This document shows positions 19,286 to 19,638 of a DNA stretch of 19,638 bases, in pieces. Numbering within the stretch: position 1 is the stretch's first letter; each line of letters opens with the position of its first letter. Made by a program: the position numbers and the translations under genes. The notes beneath the pieces were generated by a model that worked only from the letters and a program-made list of their open reading frames with translations, did no database searches and was not told the origin of the DNA. Origin of the DNA: Goniomonas avonlea (taxonomy: Eukaryota > Cryptophyceae > Goniomonadida > Goniomonadaceae); contig QUTJ01031794.1 in the NCBI GenBank assembly GCA_003573635.1, positions 1-19,638 on the forward strand, in the 5' to 3' direction.

Positions 19286-19638
19286 GTACATTGGTTCTCT
19301 CTCAGTCACAGGCAGTGTGGAGCGATGACGAGATGAGAAAGGACAGGGGAGAGACGGACGTGAGAGAGAAGCGGGAGAGGGGGGGGGGTGTGCCTACTCC
19401 GCAGAGCGTCGGTGCCATCACCACTGGTGCGTCTCGCTCTTCGCTCCCCCTCGTTCTCTCGCTCCCTCTCTCTCCTCTCTCTCCCGGTCCCTCTCCCTCT
19501 CCCCATTGGGTTTCGCCTTGACCACAACGGTGGGAGTGCCCGACATCGGTGTGCCTACCGCAGAGCGTCGGTGCCATCACCACTGGTGCGCCCTCTCGCT
19601 TCCTCACGCTCGCTCCCCGTGTCTCCTCTCTCTCTCCC
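19286..19638 (+). other. Unresolved 3' part of the FIG4-like gene
   Basis: After the provisional donor GCCGCAG|GTACAT the exon 5 frame stays open to a TGA ending at 19521, so exon 5 may instead continue to a second donor candidate ACCACTG|GTGCGT (exon end 19426). The sequence then turns CT-rich. The true last exon(s) and stop were not found and are probably right of the window. Confidence 0.5.
19387..19590 (+). repeat. Two copies of a possible exon end with donor
   Basis: Copies at 19387-19431 and 19548-19590 share gtgtgcctac, a cgcag acceptor-like string, the 22 nt that follow, and the donor-like CTG|GTGCG, with a 2-bp deletion in the second copy. CT-rich sequence follows each one, the same arrangement as the exon 2 duplication. 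Confidence 0.9.

Noticed and set aside
1-19638. CRISPR arrays, prokaryotic operons, tRNA or rRNA genes.
   Set aside because: Repeats here are adjacent duplications or microsatellites without regular unique spacers, and no tRNA or rRNA signature was seen; gene structure is eukaryotic.

Overview
This is a nuclear genomic window from a flagellated eukaryote, most likely unicellular. It carries two divergently transcribed spliced genes: an axonemal outer-arm dynein heavy chain on the minus strand (14541 down to 640) and a FIG4-type SAC-domain phosphoinositide phosphatase on the plus strand (14863 onward, running off the right edge). Introns are GT-AG, the stops used fit the standard code, third codon positions are rich in G and C, and the non-coding DNA is full of CT/GA tracts and microsatellites. 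I cannot name the lineage from sequence alone.

Layout: 1-196, no recognisable gene. 197-639, a degenerate duplicate of the dynein 3' end, a purine-rich stretch, then the real dynein 3' UTR with a poly(A) signal. 640-14541, the dynein gene with six exons and five introns, all introns lying in the first 1.9 kb, followed by one 11,979-bp exon; conceptual product 4,492 aa with four P-loops, stalk and microtubule-binding domain. 14542-14862, a compact intergenic region of about 320 bp that must hold both promoters. 14863-19285 and beyond, the FIG4-like gene with one large catalytic exon and at least four small C-terminal exons.

The two genes share an upstream region but not an obvious pathway: one powers ciliary beating, the other acts in PI(3,5)P2 turnover on endolysosomal membranes. 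An RFX X-box-like motif lies over the dynein start codon.

The most interesting signal is not a gene. The 3' part of the FIG4-like gene (17.4-19.6 kb) and the dynein 3' end are riddled with short local tandem duplications, several of which copy exon/intron boundaries including their splice sites. One intron (17499-18104) carries nearly the same 9-10 bp at its donor and just after its acceptor, as expected under the tandem-duplication model of intron gain. This may be a snapshot of intron birth and growth, or of decoy exon ends that produce truncated proteins.
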